Shown: positions 27,158 to 35,540, counted from the stretch's first letter. The stretch: 64,000 nucleotides of DNA from Celeribacter arenosi (GCF_039539485.1 NZ_BAABDF010000006.1:1-64000), one strand, 5' to 3'. Notes: generated from the sequence alone by a model not told the origin. A program made the numbers and translations.

Positions 27158-28351
27158 TTAGCCCTTCACTGCTTTAACGATTTTCTGCGCGCCGTCTTTG
27201 AGGTTGTCGGCGGCGATCACGTCGAGACCGGAGTTGTTGATGATCTCTTTGCCGAGCTCCACGTTGGTCCCTTCGAGGCGCACAACGAGCGGCACTTTCA
27301 GGCCGACTTCTTTCACAGCGGCAATCACACCCTCAGCGATCACGTCACAGCGCATGATGCCGCCGAAGATGTTCACGAGGATTCCTTTGACGTTCGGGTC
27401 CGAGGTGATGATTTTGAAAGCTTCGGTGACTTTCTCTTTGGTCGCGCCGCCGCCTACGTCGAGGAAGTTGGCAGGCTCTGCGCCGTAGAGTTTGATGATG
27501 TCCATGGTCGCCATGGCCAGACCGGCACCGTTCACCATGCAGCCGATTTCACCGTCGAGCGCGATGTAGTTCAGGTCGTGCTGGGAGGCGGCGAGTTCTT
27601 TGGGGTCTTCTTCTGTCTCGTCACGCATGCCGACGATGTCGGGGTGGCGGTAGAGCGCGTTGCCGTCAAAGCCGGCTTTGCAGTCGAGACATTTCAGATC
27701 GCCGGTTTCGGTGACGATCAGAGGGTTGATCTCCAGCATCTCCATGTCTTTTTCGATGAACATGCGGTACAGATTGCCCATCAGCTGAGCGCATTGTTTG
27801 ACCTGTTTGCCTTCGAGGCCGAGAGCAAACGCGATGCGGCGTCCGTGGAAGCCCTGGTATCCAACAGCCGGATCGACCGTGAATGTCTGGATTTTCTCGG
27901 GTGTGTTGGCCGCGACTTCTTCGATGTCCATGCCGCCTTCGGTGGAGGCCACGAAAGAAACGCGCGAGGTTTGGCGATCCACGAGCAGGGCGAGGTAGAG
28001 TTCGCGCTCAATGCCCGAGCCGTCTTCGATGTAGATGCGGTTGACCTGTTTGCCTGCCGGACCGGTCTGATGGGTCACGAGTGTATGGCCGAGCATCGCG
28101 TTGGCTTCTTGTGCTGCCTCTTCGACAGACTTCGCCAGACGCACGCCGCCCTTGTCGCCTGCGTTGGGCTCTTTGAATTTGCCCTTGCCGCGGCCACCGG
28201 CGTGAATTTGTGCTTTAACGACCCACAGGGGTCCGGGCAATTCGCCCGCAGCGGTTTTCGCGTCATGTGCATTGAGCACGACCCGGCCGTCGGAAACCGG
28301 CGCGCCGTATTCCTTGAGGAGGCTTTTTGCCTGATACTCGTGGATGTTCAT
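27158..28351 (-). CDS. sucC: Succinyl-CoA synthetase beta subunit
   Basis: The 397-residue ATP-grasp subunit. It begins with MNIHEYQAKSLLKEYG and has KAQIHAGGRGKGKF in the ATP-grasp region, EINPLIV at the metal site, and GIFVNIFGGIMRC-type (ILVNIFGGIMRCDV) sequence in the CoA-ligase domain. It is the first gene of the minus-strand suc operon. Upstream lie a LacI-type site and a pair of TGTGATCACA palindromes. AGGA precedes the ATG. Confidence 0.98.
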   Translation of the reverse strand: MNIHEYQAKSLLKEYGAPVSDGRVVLNAHDAKTAAGELPGPLWVVKAQIHAGGRGKGKFKEPNAGDKGGVRLAKSVEEAAQEANAMLGHTLVTHQTGPAGKQVNRIYIEDGSGIERELYLALLVDRQTSRVSFVASTEGGMDIEEVAANTPEKIQTFTVDPAVGYQGFHGRRIAFALGLEGKQVKQCAQLMGNLYRMFIEKDMEMLEINPLIVTETGDLKCLDCKAGFDGNALYRHPDIVGMRDETEEDPKELAASQHDLNYIALDGEIGCMVNGAGLAMATMDIIKLYGAEPANFLDVGGGATKEKVTEAFKIITSDPNVKGILVNIFGGIMRCDVIAEGVIAAVKEVGLKVPLVVRLEGTNVELGKEIINNSGLDVIAADNLKDGAQKIVKAVKG

Positions 28352-28425
28352 GGACCTGTCCTATCGTGGTTCGTTTGCATGGCTCATCGCATAGTCACAC
28401 CATGTGAATAAACGGTTTTTTCCGC

Positions 28426-28439
28426 TGTTAGCGTTAAAT
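28426..28439. promoter_or_regulatory. LacI-type operator candidate upstream of sucC
   Basis: TGTTAGC-GTTAAAT, an imperfect palindrome that matches the left arm of TGTTAGCGCTAACA exactly and 4 of 7 bases of the right arm. Its centre is 81.5 bases from the sucC start codon, the same distance as the related site before sdhC. Confidence 0.55.
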
Positions 28440-28458
28440 GGCCCGAGTTTCTCCATTT

Positions 28459-28489
28459 TGTGATCACAGGCAGAAAAAGTGTGATCACA
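28459..28489. promoter_or_regulatory. Paired TGTGATCACA operators upstream of sucC
   Basis: Two perfect 10-bp palindromes at 28459-28468 and 28480-28489, with centres 21 bp apart, or two helical turns. The same pair precedes sdhC. The intergenic region 28352-28730 (379 bases) otherwise holds the LacI-type site and the promoter of the divergent outer-membrane protein gene. The stretch 28500-28660 shows nothing I can name. Confidence 0.75.
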
Positions 28490-28668
28490 AATCCAACTTT
28501 CGATGGTCCGGTCGAATCGCACCCGATGCGGGGCGTCCGGGCAGCGTGGATGCGGCACCCGATCCAGTCACCACCTTCGCCTCTGTGGAAAACGCCACCG
28601 GCGGCAATCGGGCTCCTTGCGCCGTTTCCCGTCCGCCTTGGTCAACAGCGTCCACTCGTCGCGGGCGG

Positions 28669-28698
28669 TTGTTTGCGGGGCTGAAGGGGTGATATAAT
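28669..28698 (+). promoter_or_regulatory. Sigma-70-type promoter of the outer-membrane protein gene
   Basis: TTGTTT (28669-28674) is followed after 18 bases by a perfect TATAAT (28693-28698), 33 bases before the ATG at 28731. Perfect -10 boxes are rare in this GC-rich sequence. Confidence 0.55.
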
Positions 28699-28730
28699 GA
28701 TGGAAACCCTCAGAGCAAAAGTCCCTCATC

Positions 28731-29405
28731 ATGCCCCTTATTCCCCTGGCCCCCTATGTCGTTGGCGCACTTGCCGTTTTCTGTGCGGGTTCGCTCGCGG
28801 CGCAGGATTACAGCATTTCGGTCTACTCCGGCTATCAGAGCGCGCCGCACAGCAATGTGACAGGCAGCGATCCCGCGGGCGCTGGGGATTTCGACTTTAC
28901 CGCCGGATGGGATTCGAAACCCTTCGCGATGCCGCCCTATTACGGGGTGCGCGGGACGTGGTGGCTCAGTGAACGGTTTGGCCTCACGGCGGATTTCAAC
29001 CACACCAAGGTTTACGCCGATCAGGAGACCTTTGACAAAAGCGGTTTCGAGGTTCTGGAATTCACCGATGGCCTCAACAACCTGACCTTTGGTGGGGTGT
29101 GGCGGTGGCCCGCTGCGTGGGGTGATAAACTGACACCCTATGCGGGGCTAAGTGCCGGTTTGATCATTCCGCATGTCGAGGTGCAGACAACGCCTACGGC
29201 GCCCAAGACCTTTGAATATCAGGTCGCGGGTCCCTCGGTCGCATGGATTGCGGGCGCGAGTTTCGAGATGAATGAGCGCTGGGATGTCTTTGGCGAATAC
29301 AAAGGCACCTATTCGCAACTCAACGCAGACCTCGAAGGCGGCGGATCGCTACGCACGGACATCGTGACGAACGCGATCAACCTAGGTGTTGCGTTCAAGT
29401 TCTGA
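28731..29405 (+). CDS. Outer-membrane beta-barrel protein
   Basis: A 224-residue exported protein with a signal peptide cleaved around GSLAAQD. The mature part consists of alternating strands rich in aromatic residues (TPYAGLSAGLIIPHVEV, then WDVFGEYKGTYSQL) and ends in a C-terminal Phe (GVAFKF), the usual signal for outer-membrane insertion. It resembles eight-stranded OmpA/OmpW-like barrels. Function is unknown. It has its own promoter and shares a bidirectional terminator with mdh. Confidence 0.8.
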   Translation: MPLIPLAPYVVGALAVFCAGSLAAQDYSISVYSGYQSAPHSNVTGSDPAGAGDFDFTAGWDSKPFAMPPYYGVRGTWWLSERFGLTADFNHTKVYADQETFDKSGFEVLEFTDGLNNLTFGGVWRWPAAWGDKLTPYAGLSAGLIIPHVEVQTTPTAPKTFEYQVAGPSVAWIAGASFEMNERWDVFGEYKGTYSQLNADLEGGGSLRTDIVTNAINLGVAFKF

Positions 29406-29427
29406 CTTACACCCGCGACGCAAAACA

Positions 29428-29456
29428 AAAGGCCGGATCACTGGGATCCGGCCTTT
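29428..29456. terminator. Bidirectional terminator between outer-membrane protein and mdh
   Basis: AAAGGCCGGATC (29428-29439) and GATCCGGCCTTT (29445-29456) form a perfect 12-bp stem with a 5-base loop, with A and T runs at its ends. It lies between convergent genes. Confidence 0.9.
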
Positions 29457-29478
29457 GTCGTTTCGAAGTCTGTATCGC

Positions 29479-30441
29479 CTAGGCGAGGTTGCCGTCGATG
29501 CCTTTGCAGGCTTCAACGAGACCTTTGACCGCTTCAACGGATTTGTCGAACATCACTTGCTCGTCTTTGGAGAGTTTGATGTCGACGACTTTTTCGATGC
29601 CGCCTGCGCCAATGATGGTCGGGACGCCAACATACATTCCGTTAAGGCCAAGCTCGCCATCGCAATAAGCCGCGCAGGGCAGGAGGCGTTTCTGGTCTTT
29701 GAGGTAGGCTTCGGCCATCTCGATCGCGGAGGTCGCAGGAGCGTAGAAAGCGGAACCGGTTTTCAACAGGCCAACGATTTCTGCGCCACCGTCACGGGTG
29801 CGCTGAATGATCGCGTCGAGTTTTTCTTGCGTGGTCCAGCCCATTTCCACCAGATCGGGGAGGGGGATGCCGCCCACGGTGGAGTAGCGTGCGGAGGGAA
29901 CCATGGTGTCGCCGTGGCCGCCGAGTACGAATGCGGTGACGTCTCTCATCGATACGCCGAATTCGACCGACAGGAAGTGGCGGAAACGCGCGCTGTCGAG
30001 AACGCCTGCCATGCCGACAACTTTTTCTGTGGGCAGGCCGGAGTACTGCTGCAGCGCCCAGACCATCGCGTCGAGCGGGTTGGTGATGCAGATGACGAAC
30101 GCGTCAGGTGCGTGTTCTTTGATGCCTTCGCCGACGGATTTCATAACCTTGAGGTTGATGCCGAGAAGGTCGTCGCGCGACATGCCGGGTTTGCGAGGAA
30201 CGCCTGCGGTGACGATACATACGTCTGCGCCCGCGATATCCGCGTAATCTGTGGTGCCTTTGAGGTTCGCGTCGAAACCTTCGGAAGGACCGGACTCAGC
30301 GATATCGAGCGCTTTGCCCTGCGGCGTGCCGTCTGAAATGTCGAACAGGACCACGTCGCCGAGTTCTTTGATGGCTGCGAGGTGGGCGAGCGTGCCGCCG
30401 ATTTGACCTGCGCCGATAAGGGCAATCTTGGGTCTGGCCAT
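29479..30441 (-). CDS. mdh: Malate dehydrogenase
   Basis: NAD-dependent LDH-like malate dehydrogenase of 320 residues. It has the NAD-binding GAGQIGGTLAHLA, the substrate loop VPRKPGMSRDDLL with the substrate-binding arginines, ITNPLDAMVW, and the catalytic His in LGGHGDTMVP. It oxidises malate to oxaloacetate. It is transcribed alone on the minus strand, with an inverted repeat enclosing a GTTAGCGATAAC site about 120 bases upstream. Confidence 0.98.
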   Translation of the reverse strand: MARPKIALIGAGQIGGTLAHLAAIKELGDVVLFDISDGTPQGKALDIAESGPSEGFDANLKGTTDYADIAGADVCIVTAGVPRKPGMSRDDLLGINLKVMKSVGEGIKEHAPDAFVICITNPLDAMVWALQQYSGLPTEKVVGMAGVLDSARFRHFLSVEFGVSMRDVTAFVLGGHGDTMVPSARYSTVGGIPLPDLVEMGWTTQEKLDAIIQRTRDGGAEIVGLLKTGSAFYAPATSAIEMAEAYLKDQKRLLPCAAYCDGELGLNGMYVGVPTIIGAGGIEKVVDIKLSKDEQVMFDKSVEAVKGLVEACKGIDGNLA

Positions 30442-30547
30442 GATGAGTGTCTCCGGTCAATTGGATTTGGATCGCGCGATGGGTAGCCCTTTGGCGGCAT
30501 TCGTGCAAGTCCGCTGCGCTTGCAAACACAGGTGTTAGGAGAGGATT

Positions 30548-30573
30548 GGGGTGGCGTTAGCGATAACCACCCC
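30548..30573. promoter_or_regulatory. Inverted repeat with LacI-type site between mdh and tauE-like gene
   Basis: GGGGTGG (30548-30554) and CCACCCC (30567-30573) flank GTTAGCGATAAC (30556-30567), an imperfect palindrome of the same type as those before sucC and sdhC. It lies in the 174-base divergent region and could serve both genes. Confidence 0.5.
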
Positions 30574-30615
30574 TTATTCGATTAGGAATTGATCGTGATG
30601 CATAGCGGGGATGCC

Positions 30616-31368
30616 ATGACGCTCGACTTCAATTTCTTTCTGTTCGCGGTGCCGGCGGTGATCTTTGCGGGCATGTCAAAGGGCGGTTTTGGCTCTGCCG
30701 CGGCCTTTGCAGCGACACCATTTCTGGCGCTGATTCTCGAACCGGGGCAGGCGGTTGGTCTGATGTTGCCGCTGCTCATGGTGATGGATGTCACGGCAAT
30801 CCGCGTGTTCTGGCGAAAATGGGACTGGAAAGTCGCGCGCACATTGATCGTGGGCGCACTGCCCGGGATTGCGCTGGGCGGATTGCTCTACGGCATCGCA
30901 TCGCCCGATGTCTTCCGGTTCCTGATCGGCATCGTCGCGGTTGGATTTGTGGCCTATCAGGGGGCGAAAGCACGGGGATGGATTCCCCAGCCCAAAAACC
31001 GCATCGGCACCGCCGGTGGTCTGTTTTGGGGTATGGCGACGGGGTTCACATCGTTCATCAGTCACGCGGGCGGACCGCCCGCTGCCGTCTATCTGCTGAG
31101 CCAGAAAATGGACAAAACCACCTACCAGGCGACGAGTGTTCTGGTTTTCTGGGCGGTGAACCTGCTCAAGTTCATTCCCTATTTCATCGTCGGTATTTTC
31201 AGCGCGGATACGTTCAAGGCCGACTTGACCCTCGTGCCCGCCGCGATCGCGGGGGTCCTCATCGGGGCATGGCTGCATCACAAGATGTCGGACAAACTGT
31301 TCTTTGCGCTGGCCTATATTTTCCTGACGATCACAGGGCTGAAACTCATCTTTGACGCGCTGACTTAG
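30616..31368 (+). CDS. TauE/SafE-family membrane exporter
   Basis: About 250 residues with eight hydrophobic helices. The first repeat has VPAVIFAGMSKGGFGS and the second GFTSFISHAGGPPAAVYL, the paired glycine-rich signatures of the TauE/SafE family, which export sulfite or organosulfur anions. The start is uncertain: ATG at 30616 gives the usual family N-terminus, but TTG at 30589 and ATG at 30598 are also in frame. It is divergent from mdh. The substrate cannot be assigned from sequence. Confidence 0.85.
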   Translation: MTLDFNFFLFAVPAVIFAGMSKGGFGSAAAFAATPFLALILEPGQAVGLMLPLLMVMDVTAIRVFWRKWDWKVARTLIVGALPGIALGGLLYGIASPDVFRFLIGIVAVGFVAYQGAKARGWIPQPKNRIGTAGGLFWGMATGFTSFISHAGGPPAAVYLLSQKMDKTTYQATSVLVFWAVNLLKFIPYFIVGIFSADTFKADLTLVPAAIAGVLIGAWLHHKMSDKLFFALAYIFLTITGLKLIFDALT

Positions 31369-31469
31369 TCATGGTCCGACCCCCGTGTGCCGTGTCGGCG
31401 TCAGCCGCAGACCGAGTTTGATCTACGGGTGGCCGCACTGCACAGGGTCAACCGCGCAGGTCGCCGGAT

Positions 31470-31778
31470 TTAAGCGTCTTCACCTTTGGTCACGCCGAGT
31501 TCCGCGAGCGTTTCGAATGCCTGCCCCGATGCGATGAGGCACGACATTCCGTTCGGCTGCGTCACCACAATCGTCCACGTGCCGGTTTCGGGGGAGGCAA
31601 AGACCTCAAACACACCGTTGTTGGGGGCGAGCCCGATTGACTGGCGGCTTTCACCGAACTTCGACATCAGGCGGTCGATGACCTGATCACGGTTGGCGCA
31701 ATTGGCCTGTGCGGATGCAGCCCCGGCGATGACCAGAGCGACGGCACCCGGAAAGGCGGAGTTTACGAAACGTCCCAT
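31470..31778 (-). CDS. Small exported protein of unknown function
   Basis: A 102-residue protein with a signal peptide (cleavage near ASAQA). The mature part starts NCANRDQVIDRLMSKFGE and includes GTWTIVVTQPNGMSCLI. The two cysteines may form a disulfide. Small periplasmic proteins of this form are common in Rhodobacterales, and I know no function for them. It is divergent from the mcl2-mch operon. Confidence 0.7.
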   Translation of the reverse strand: MGRFVNSAFPGAVALVIAGAASAQANCANRDQVIDRLMSKFGESRQSIGLAPNNGVFEVFASPETGTWTIVVTQPNGMSCLIASGQAFETLAELGVTKGEDA

Positions 31779-31944
31779 CTTTCTTTCCTTTTAAAGCGTC
31801 GGGGTAGCCCCGACTGGGTGAACCGGAGCGCGTGCATTGTTGGTCATGCACTTGCACCTCCCGCTTTCCGGCGATGGGATCAGACTGCGCCTGAAGGTCT
31901 TAGATAAGGTTAACAGGGGCGCGCGTTGCGTGTCGCGGCGCCGC

Positions 31945-31967
31945 AAATTTCTGCAGTGCGGAAATTT
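31945..31967. promoter_or_regulatory. 23-bp palindrome in the mcl2-mch promoter
   Basis: AAATTTCTGCA (31945-31955) and TGCGGAAATTT (31957-31967) form a palindrome around a central G with one mismatched pair. A further TGCGGAAA lies at 31974-31981. The same 23-mer recurs with 18 identities between ecm and ccr (45566-45588). It is probably the operator of an ethylmalonyl-CoA pathway regulator. Confidence 0.7.
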
Positions 31968-32033
31968 TGGGGTTGCGGAAAGGTGCGCTTCTGTGGCTCT
32001 TTGCGCAACAATATTGCGGAGGTAATCAGAATC

Positions 32034-32882
32034 ATGTCATCCACACGCCCGTACCGTTCGGCTCTCTATATCCCCGGCTCAAAGGAACGCGCTCTGGAAA
32101 AGGCCAAGGGGCTGGCATGTGATGCAATCCTGTTTGACCTCGAAGACGCCGTTGCCCCCGAGGCCAAGGTCGCCGCCCGCACCTTGCTCGCACAGACCAT
32201 CAAATCCGGCGGCTACGGCAATCGCGCCAAGATCGTCCGAGTGAACGGGTTCGATACCGAATGGGGCCGCGATGACGTGGCCGCGTTCGTCGGCGCGGAC
32301 ATTGACGGGATCCTGCTGCCAAAGGTGGACTCCGGCGCGATGGTCGAAGAACTTGCACAGGCCATCCCCGATGTGCCGCTCTGGGCGATGATGGAAACGC
32401 CGCTCGGCATGCTCAACGCTGCCGAGATTGCCGCACACCCGCGCCTGACGGGCTTCGTGATGGGCACAAATGACCTCGCCAAGGACCTCAACACCCGGTT
32501 TCGCGCGGATCGACAGCCGCTGCTGACCGGACTTGGTCTCTGCGTGATTGCGGCCAAGGCGCATGGGGTGGTTGTGCTGGATGGCGTCTATAATGCCTTC
32601 AAGGATGACGACGGTTTGCGCGCCGAATGCGAGCAGGGGCGTGATTTCGGGATGGATGGCAAAACCCTGATCCATCCCGCGCAGTTGGATATCGCGAACG
32701 AAGTATTTGCCCCCACCGAAGCTGAAATTGACCTCGCGCAGAGACAAATCACCGCGTTTGAGGCAGCACAGGCCGCAGGCGAAGGCGTTGCGGTTGTCGA
32801 TGGTAAAATTGTGGAGAATCTCCATATCGTGACGGCGCGTGCTACGCTCGCCAAGCACGATGCGATCCTAGCAATGGAGTAA
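32034..32882 (+). CDS. mcl2: CitE-like (3S)-malyl-CoA thioesterase / lyase-fold enzyme
   Basis: A 282-residue TIM-barrel enzyme of the CitE/malyl-CoA lyase superfamily. Key elements are SALYIPGSKERALEKA, the metal-site region LFDLEDAVAPEAK, VDGILLPKV-type (IDGILLPKVDSG), WAMMETPLGMLNA and MGTNDLAKDL. Length and N-terminus fit the Mcl2 type, which hydrolyses (3S)-malyl-CoA to malate, better than the longer Mcl1 lyase. It starts the operon that ends in mesaconyl-CoA hydratase. The start at 32034 follows TTGCGGAGG. A longer in-frame start at 31926 would run through the palindrome. Confidence 0.85.
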   Translation: MSSTRPYRSALYIPGSKERALEKAKGLACDAILFDLEDAVAPEAKVAARTLLAQTIKSGGYGNRAKIVRVNGFDTEWGRDDVAAFVGADIDGILLPKVDSGAMVEELAQAIPDVPLWAMMETPLGMLNAAEIAAHPRLTGFVMGTNDLAKDLNTRFRADRQPLLTGLGLCVIAAKAHGVVVLDGVYNAFKDDDGLRAECEQGRDFGMDGKTLIHPAQLDIANEVFAPTEAEIDLAQRQITAFEAAQAAGEGVAVVDGKIVENLHIVTARATLAKHDAILAME

Positions 32883-32885
32883 GCC

Positions 32886-33434
32886 ATGATCCTTCTCATT
32901 CTCGGTGTTCTGCTGTGGAGCGGCGCACATTTGTTCAAACGCTTGGCACCAGATGCGCGGGCCCGTATGGGCGACAAGGCAAAGGGCCCTGTCGCACTCG
33001 CGCTGGCCTTGTCTTTGGTGTTTATGGTGGTCGGGTATCGCGGGGCAGAGACCTACGATCTCTATGCGCTGCCGGGTTGGACCGTTCACCTCAATAATCT
33101 CCTGATGGTCATAGCCGTTGTTCTTCTGGGCCTGGGTAATTCGAAGAGCCGCCTGCGCGCGAAGATGCGCCACCCGATGCTGACAGGGGTCATCGTCTGG
33201 GGTGTCGCGCACCTGTTGACCAACGCGGATGCGGCGAGCTTTGTTCTTTTCGGGGCCATGATCATCTGGGCCGCAACCGAGATGGTATTGATCAACAGAC
33301 AGGTGCATTCCTACGTGCCCTACGACGGGGGATCGCCAAAAGGCGATATGCGTCTGGCGTTGATCTCGCTTGCCGTCTTTATTGTCATCGCGGGTCTGCA
33401 TTGGTGGATCGGCGTTTATCCATTCCCGATGTGA
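32886..33434 (+). CDS. NnrU-family membrane protein
   Basis: A 182-residue membrane protein with about five helices. The start ILLILGVLLWSGAHLFKRL and the central KMRHPMLTGVIVWGVAHLL are characteristic of the NnrU family, named for genes near nitric-oxide reductase in denitrifiers and whose biochemical role is not settled. It lies 3 bases after mcl2 and is therefore part of the ethylmalonyl-CoA operon, an unexpected location. Confidence 0.88.
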   Translation: MILLILGVLLWSGAHLFKRLAPDARARMGDKAKGPVALALALSLVFMVVGYRGAETYDLYALPGWTVHLNNLLMVIAVVLLGLGNSKSRLRAKMRHPMLTGVIVWGVAHLLTNADAASFVLFGAMIIWAATEMVLINRQVHSYVPYDGGSPKGDMRLALISLAVFIVIAGLHWWIGVYPFPM

Positions 33435-33443
33435 GGACACAGC

Positions 33444-33647
33444 ATGCAGGCCTATAGGCTTCTGACCGATGAGGATACGTCTGCCTTTTGTCATAAAGTG
33501 ACGGCGGCATTGAACAAAGGGTGGGAGCTCTATGGTTCCCCCTCTTACGCCTACGACCACGCCACGGGGCGGATGCGCTGTGCGCAGGCGGTCGTGAAAC
33601 AGGCCGAAGGCGACTACAGCGCAGATGTGAAATTGGGAGAGCTCTAA
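33444..33647 (+). CDS. DUF1737 protein
   Basis: A 67-residue protein matching the DUF1737 pattern (YRLLTDEDTSAFCHKV, then NKGWELYGSPSYAYD). This short fold is found in many proteobacteria and has no known function. It starts 9 bases after the NnrU gene and its stop codon directly precedes the mch start codon, so it is translationally coupled to the hydratase. Confidence 0.85.
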   Translation: MQAYRLLTDEDTSAFCHKVTAALNKGWELYGSPSYAYDHATGRMRCAQAVVKQAEGDYSADVKLGEL

Positions 33648-34679
33648 ATGAAGACGAACGCGGGACGGTTTTTCGAGGATTACGCTGTTGGTCAGGTGAT
33701 CAAACACGCTGTGCCGCGGACGATTTCCGGTGGCGAGAGGGCGCTTTATCATGCGCTTTATCCCGCCCGCCATGCTCTCTATTCCTCGGACGATTTCGCC
33801 GCATCCTGTGGTTTCGACAAATCGCCGATGGATGATCTGATCGCGTTTCATACGGTGTTCGGAAAAACGGTGCCCGATGTGTCGCTGAACGCGGTGGCCA
33901 ACCTCGGCTACGCCGAAGGGCGGTGGCTAAAGCCCGTCTATCCCGGTGACACACTGCGATCAGAGTCAGAGGTGATCGGGGTCAAGCAGAACTCCAACGG
34001 CAAGTCCGGCGTGGTCTATGTGCGCACGACCGGCCGTAACCAGTTCGATGAGCCGGTTTTGGAATATGTGCGCTGGGTTATGGTGCGCAAACGCGATCTC
34101 GACGCCCCCGTGCCCGAAACGGTGATCCCTGATTTGCGCACCGTGGTCCCGGCCGATGAATTGGTCCTGCCTGAAGGCATCGACTTTGCCCGCTACGATT
34201 TCGATCTGGCCGGAGAGGCGCATCGGTGGTCGGACTATAAGGTCGGTGAAAAGATCGACCATGTTGATGGTGTGACGATCGAAGAGTCCGAACACATGCT
34301 CGCCACGCGCCTGTGGCAAAATACGGCCAAGGTCCACTTCGACGCGACGAACCGTGAAGACGGCAAACGGTTGATCTATGGCGGGCACGTCATTTCGATG
34401 GCCCGCGCTTTGTCGTTCAATGGTCTGGCAAATGCGCAGATGATCGTCGGGTTGAACGGCGGCGCGCATGCGAACCCATGCTTCTCCGGTGACACGGTGC
34501 GCGCTTGGTCCGAGGTTCTCGACCTGGCAGAGACGGATGCACCCGGGGTCGGGGCCGTGCGATTGCGCCTTGTCGCGTATAAAGACGGCGCGCCGGAGTT
34601 TGCACTCAAAGGCGAAGACGGGAAATACCATCCCGATGTGTTGCTCGATCTGGATTATTGGGCGCTTATGCCGGTCTAG
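33648..34679 (+). CDS. mch: Mesaconyl-CoA hydratase
   Basis: A 343-residue double-hotdog (MaoC-like) hydratase that converts mesaconyl-CoA to beta-methylmalyl-CoA in the ethylmalonyl-CoA pathway. The N-terminus GRFFEDYAVGQVIKHAVPRT and HALYPARHALYSSD, and a second repeat starting RWSDYKVGEKIDHVDG, match the enzyme of Rhodobacter-type organisms in sequence and length. It ends the operon mcl2-nnrU-DUF1737-mch. Confidence 0.95.
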   Translation: MKTNAGRFFEDYAVGQVIKHAVPRTISGGERALYHALYPARHALYSSDDFAASCGFDKSPMDDLIAFHTVFGKTVPDVSLNAVANLGYAEGRWLKPVYPGDTLRSESEVIGVKQNSNGKSGVVYVRTTGRNQFDEPVLEYVRWVMVRKRDLDAPVPETVIPDLRTVVPADELVLPEGIDFARYDFDLAGEAHRWSDYKVGEKIDHVDGVTIEESEHMLATRLWQNTAKVHFDATNREDGKRLIYGGHVISMARALSFNGLANAQMIVGLNGGAHANPCFSGDTVRAWSEVLDLAETDAPGVGAVRLRLVAYKDGAPEFALKGEDGKYHPDVLLDLDYWALMPV

Positions 34680-34765
34680 GGAGGTTTTCGTCGCCCGGTT
34701 GCGATGCTGCCATTGACCCTCTGTAGGTCGTTGCTAAACTTGGACCTGACCGACGGAGAGATACT

Positions 34766-35419
34766 ATGGCCAAGCGCACAACGGCACAGAAAATCTGTTG
34801 CGTGGGTTTTCAGAAAACTGGGACGACTTCCCTTAGTTCAGCACTCATGCGGTTGGGCTATAGCGTCGGGCAGTCGTGGCGCGAAGTAAACGCGGCCCTT
34901 GATCCCCACAGTGAGGATGCGCGCGAGGTTGTTGCAAAGACGACCATCGACATTCTTCGCGATCTGGATGCGATACAGGATTCGCCCTGTGCATTCCTCT
35001 TTGAGGAGTTCGATCGCGAATTTCCGGGGTCAAAATTCATCCTAACTTACCGACCGGTCGAGGACTGGCTCGCCAGTTATGACCGGTTCTTTGAAGAGGC
35101 CAATAATCCGCTGCGTACATGGATGTATGGCGTGGAGACATTCGTCGGAAACGAAGACACCTACCGGAAAATCTATCTCGAACAGAACGAAAAGATCCGT
35201 ACATATTTTGCGGATCGACCGGAAGATTTTCTCGAACTGGATCTGTCCAAGGGAGATGGCTGGTATGAGCTGGTCAATTTTCTGGGGCCGGATTTCCTGC
35301 CCGGCTTTCCCCGCGAAAATGCGGGACGCACGCAAAAGCTCGCACACCAGCCATTTTTCGTTCGTCTGCGGCGCCGTTTGAAGAATTGGGTGAAGCGGGC
35401 GCTGGGCAGGACTCCTTAG
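34766..35419 (+). CDS. Sulfotransferase-family protein
   Basis: A 217-residue P-loop protein. CVGFQKTGTTSLSSAL is the 5'-phosphosulfate-binding loop and FILTYRPVEDWLASYDRFF carries the 3'-phosphate-binding Arg and Ser pattern of PAPS-dependent sulfotransferases. The C-terminus is basic (RLRRRLKNWVKRALGR) and may contact membrane. The acceptor is unknown. It lies between mch and the sdh promoter. A second, different sulfotransferase-like gene is at 40974. Confidence 0.8.
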   Translation: MAKRTTAQKICCVGFQKTGTTSLSSALMRLGYSVGQSWREVNAALDPHSEDAREVVAKTTIDILRDLDAIQDSPCAFLFEEFDREFPGSKFILTYRPVEDWLASYDRFFEEANNPLRTWMYGVETFVGNEDTYRKIYLEQNEKIRTYFADRPEDFLELDLSKGDGWYELVNFLGPDFLPGFPRENAGRTQKLAHQPFFVRLRRRLKNWVKRALGRTP

Positions 35420-35466
35420 TCTCCACGCACGACTAGCATAAACAATGAGTTAAGTGACCACAAATT

Positions 35467-35496
35467 TGTGATCACACGACTATTTTTGTGATCACA
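35467..35496. promoter_or_regulatory. Paired TGTGATCACA operators upstream of sdhC
   Basis: Two perfect 10-bp palindromes at 35467-35476 and 35487-35496, with centres 20 bp apart. They match the pair before sucC and the single copy before the GntR gene. Confidence 0.75.
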
Positions 35497-35526
35497 CATA
35501 GCGGGAATGCGGATGTTTTCGATAAC

Positions 35527-35540
35527 TGTTAGCGCTCACA
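35527..35540. promoter_or_regulatory. LacI-type operator candidate upstream of sdhC
   Basis: TGTTAGC-GCTCACA, a 14-bp palindrome with one mismatch. Its centre is 81.5 bases before the sdhC ATG and 42 bases after the nearer TGTGATCACA copy. Confidence 0.65.
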
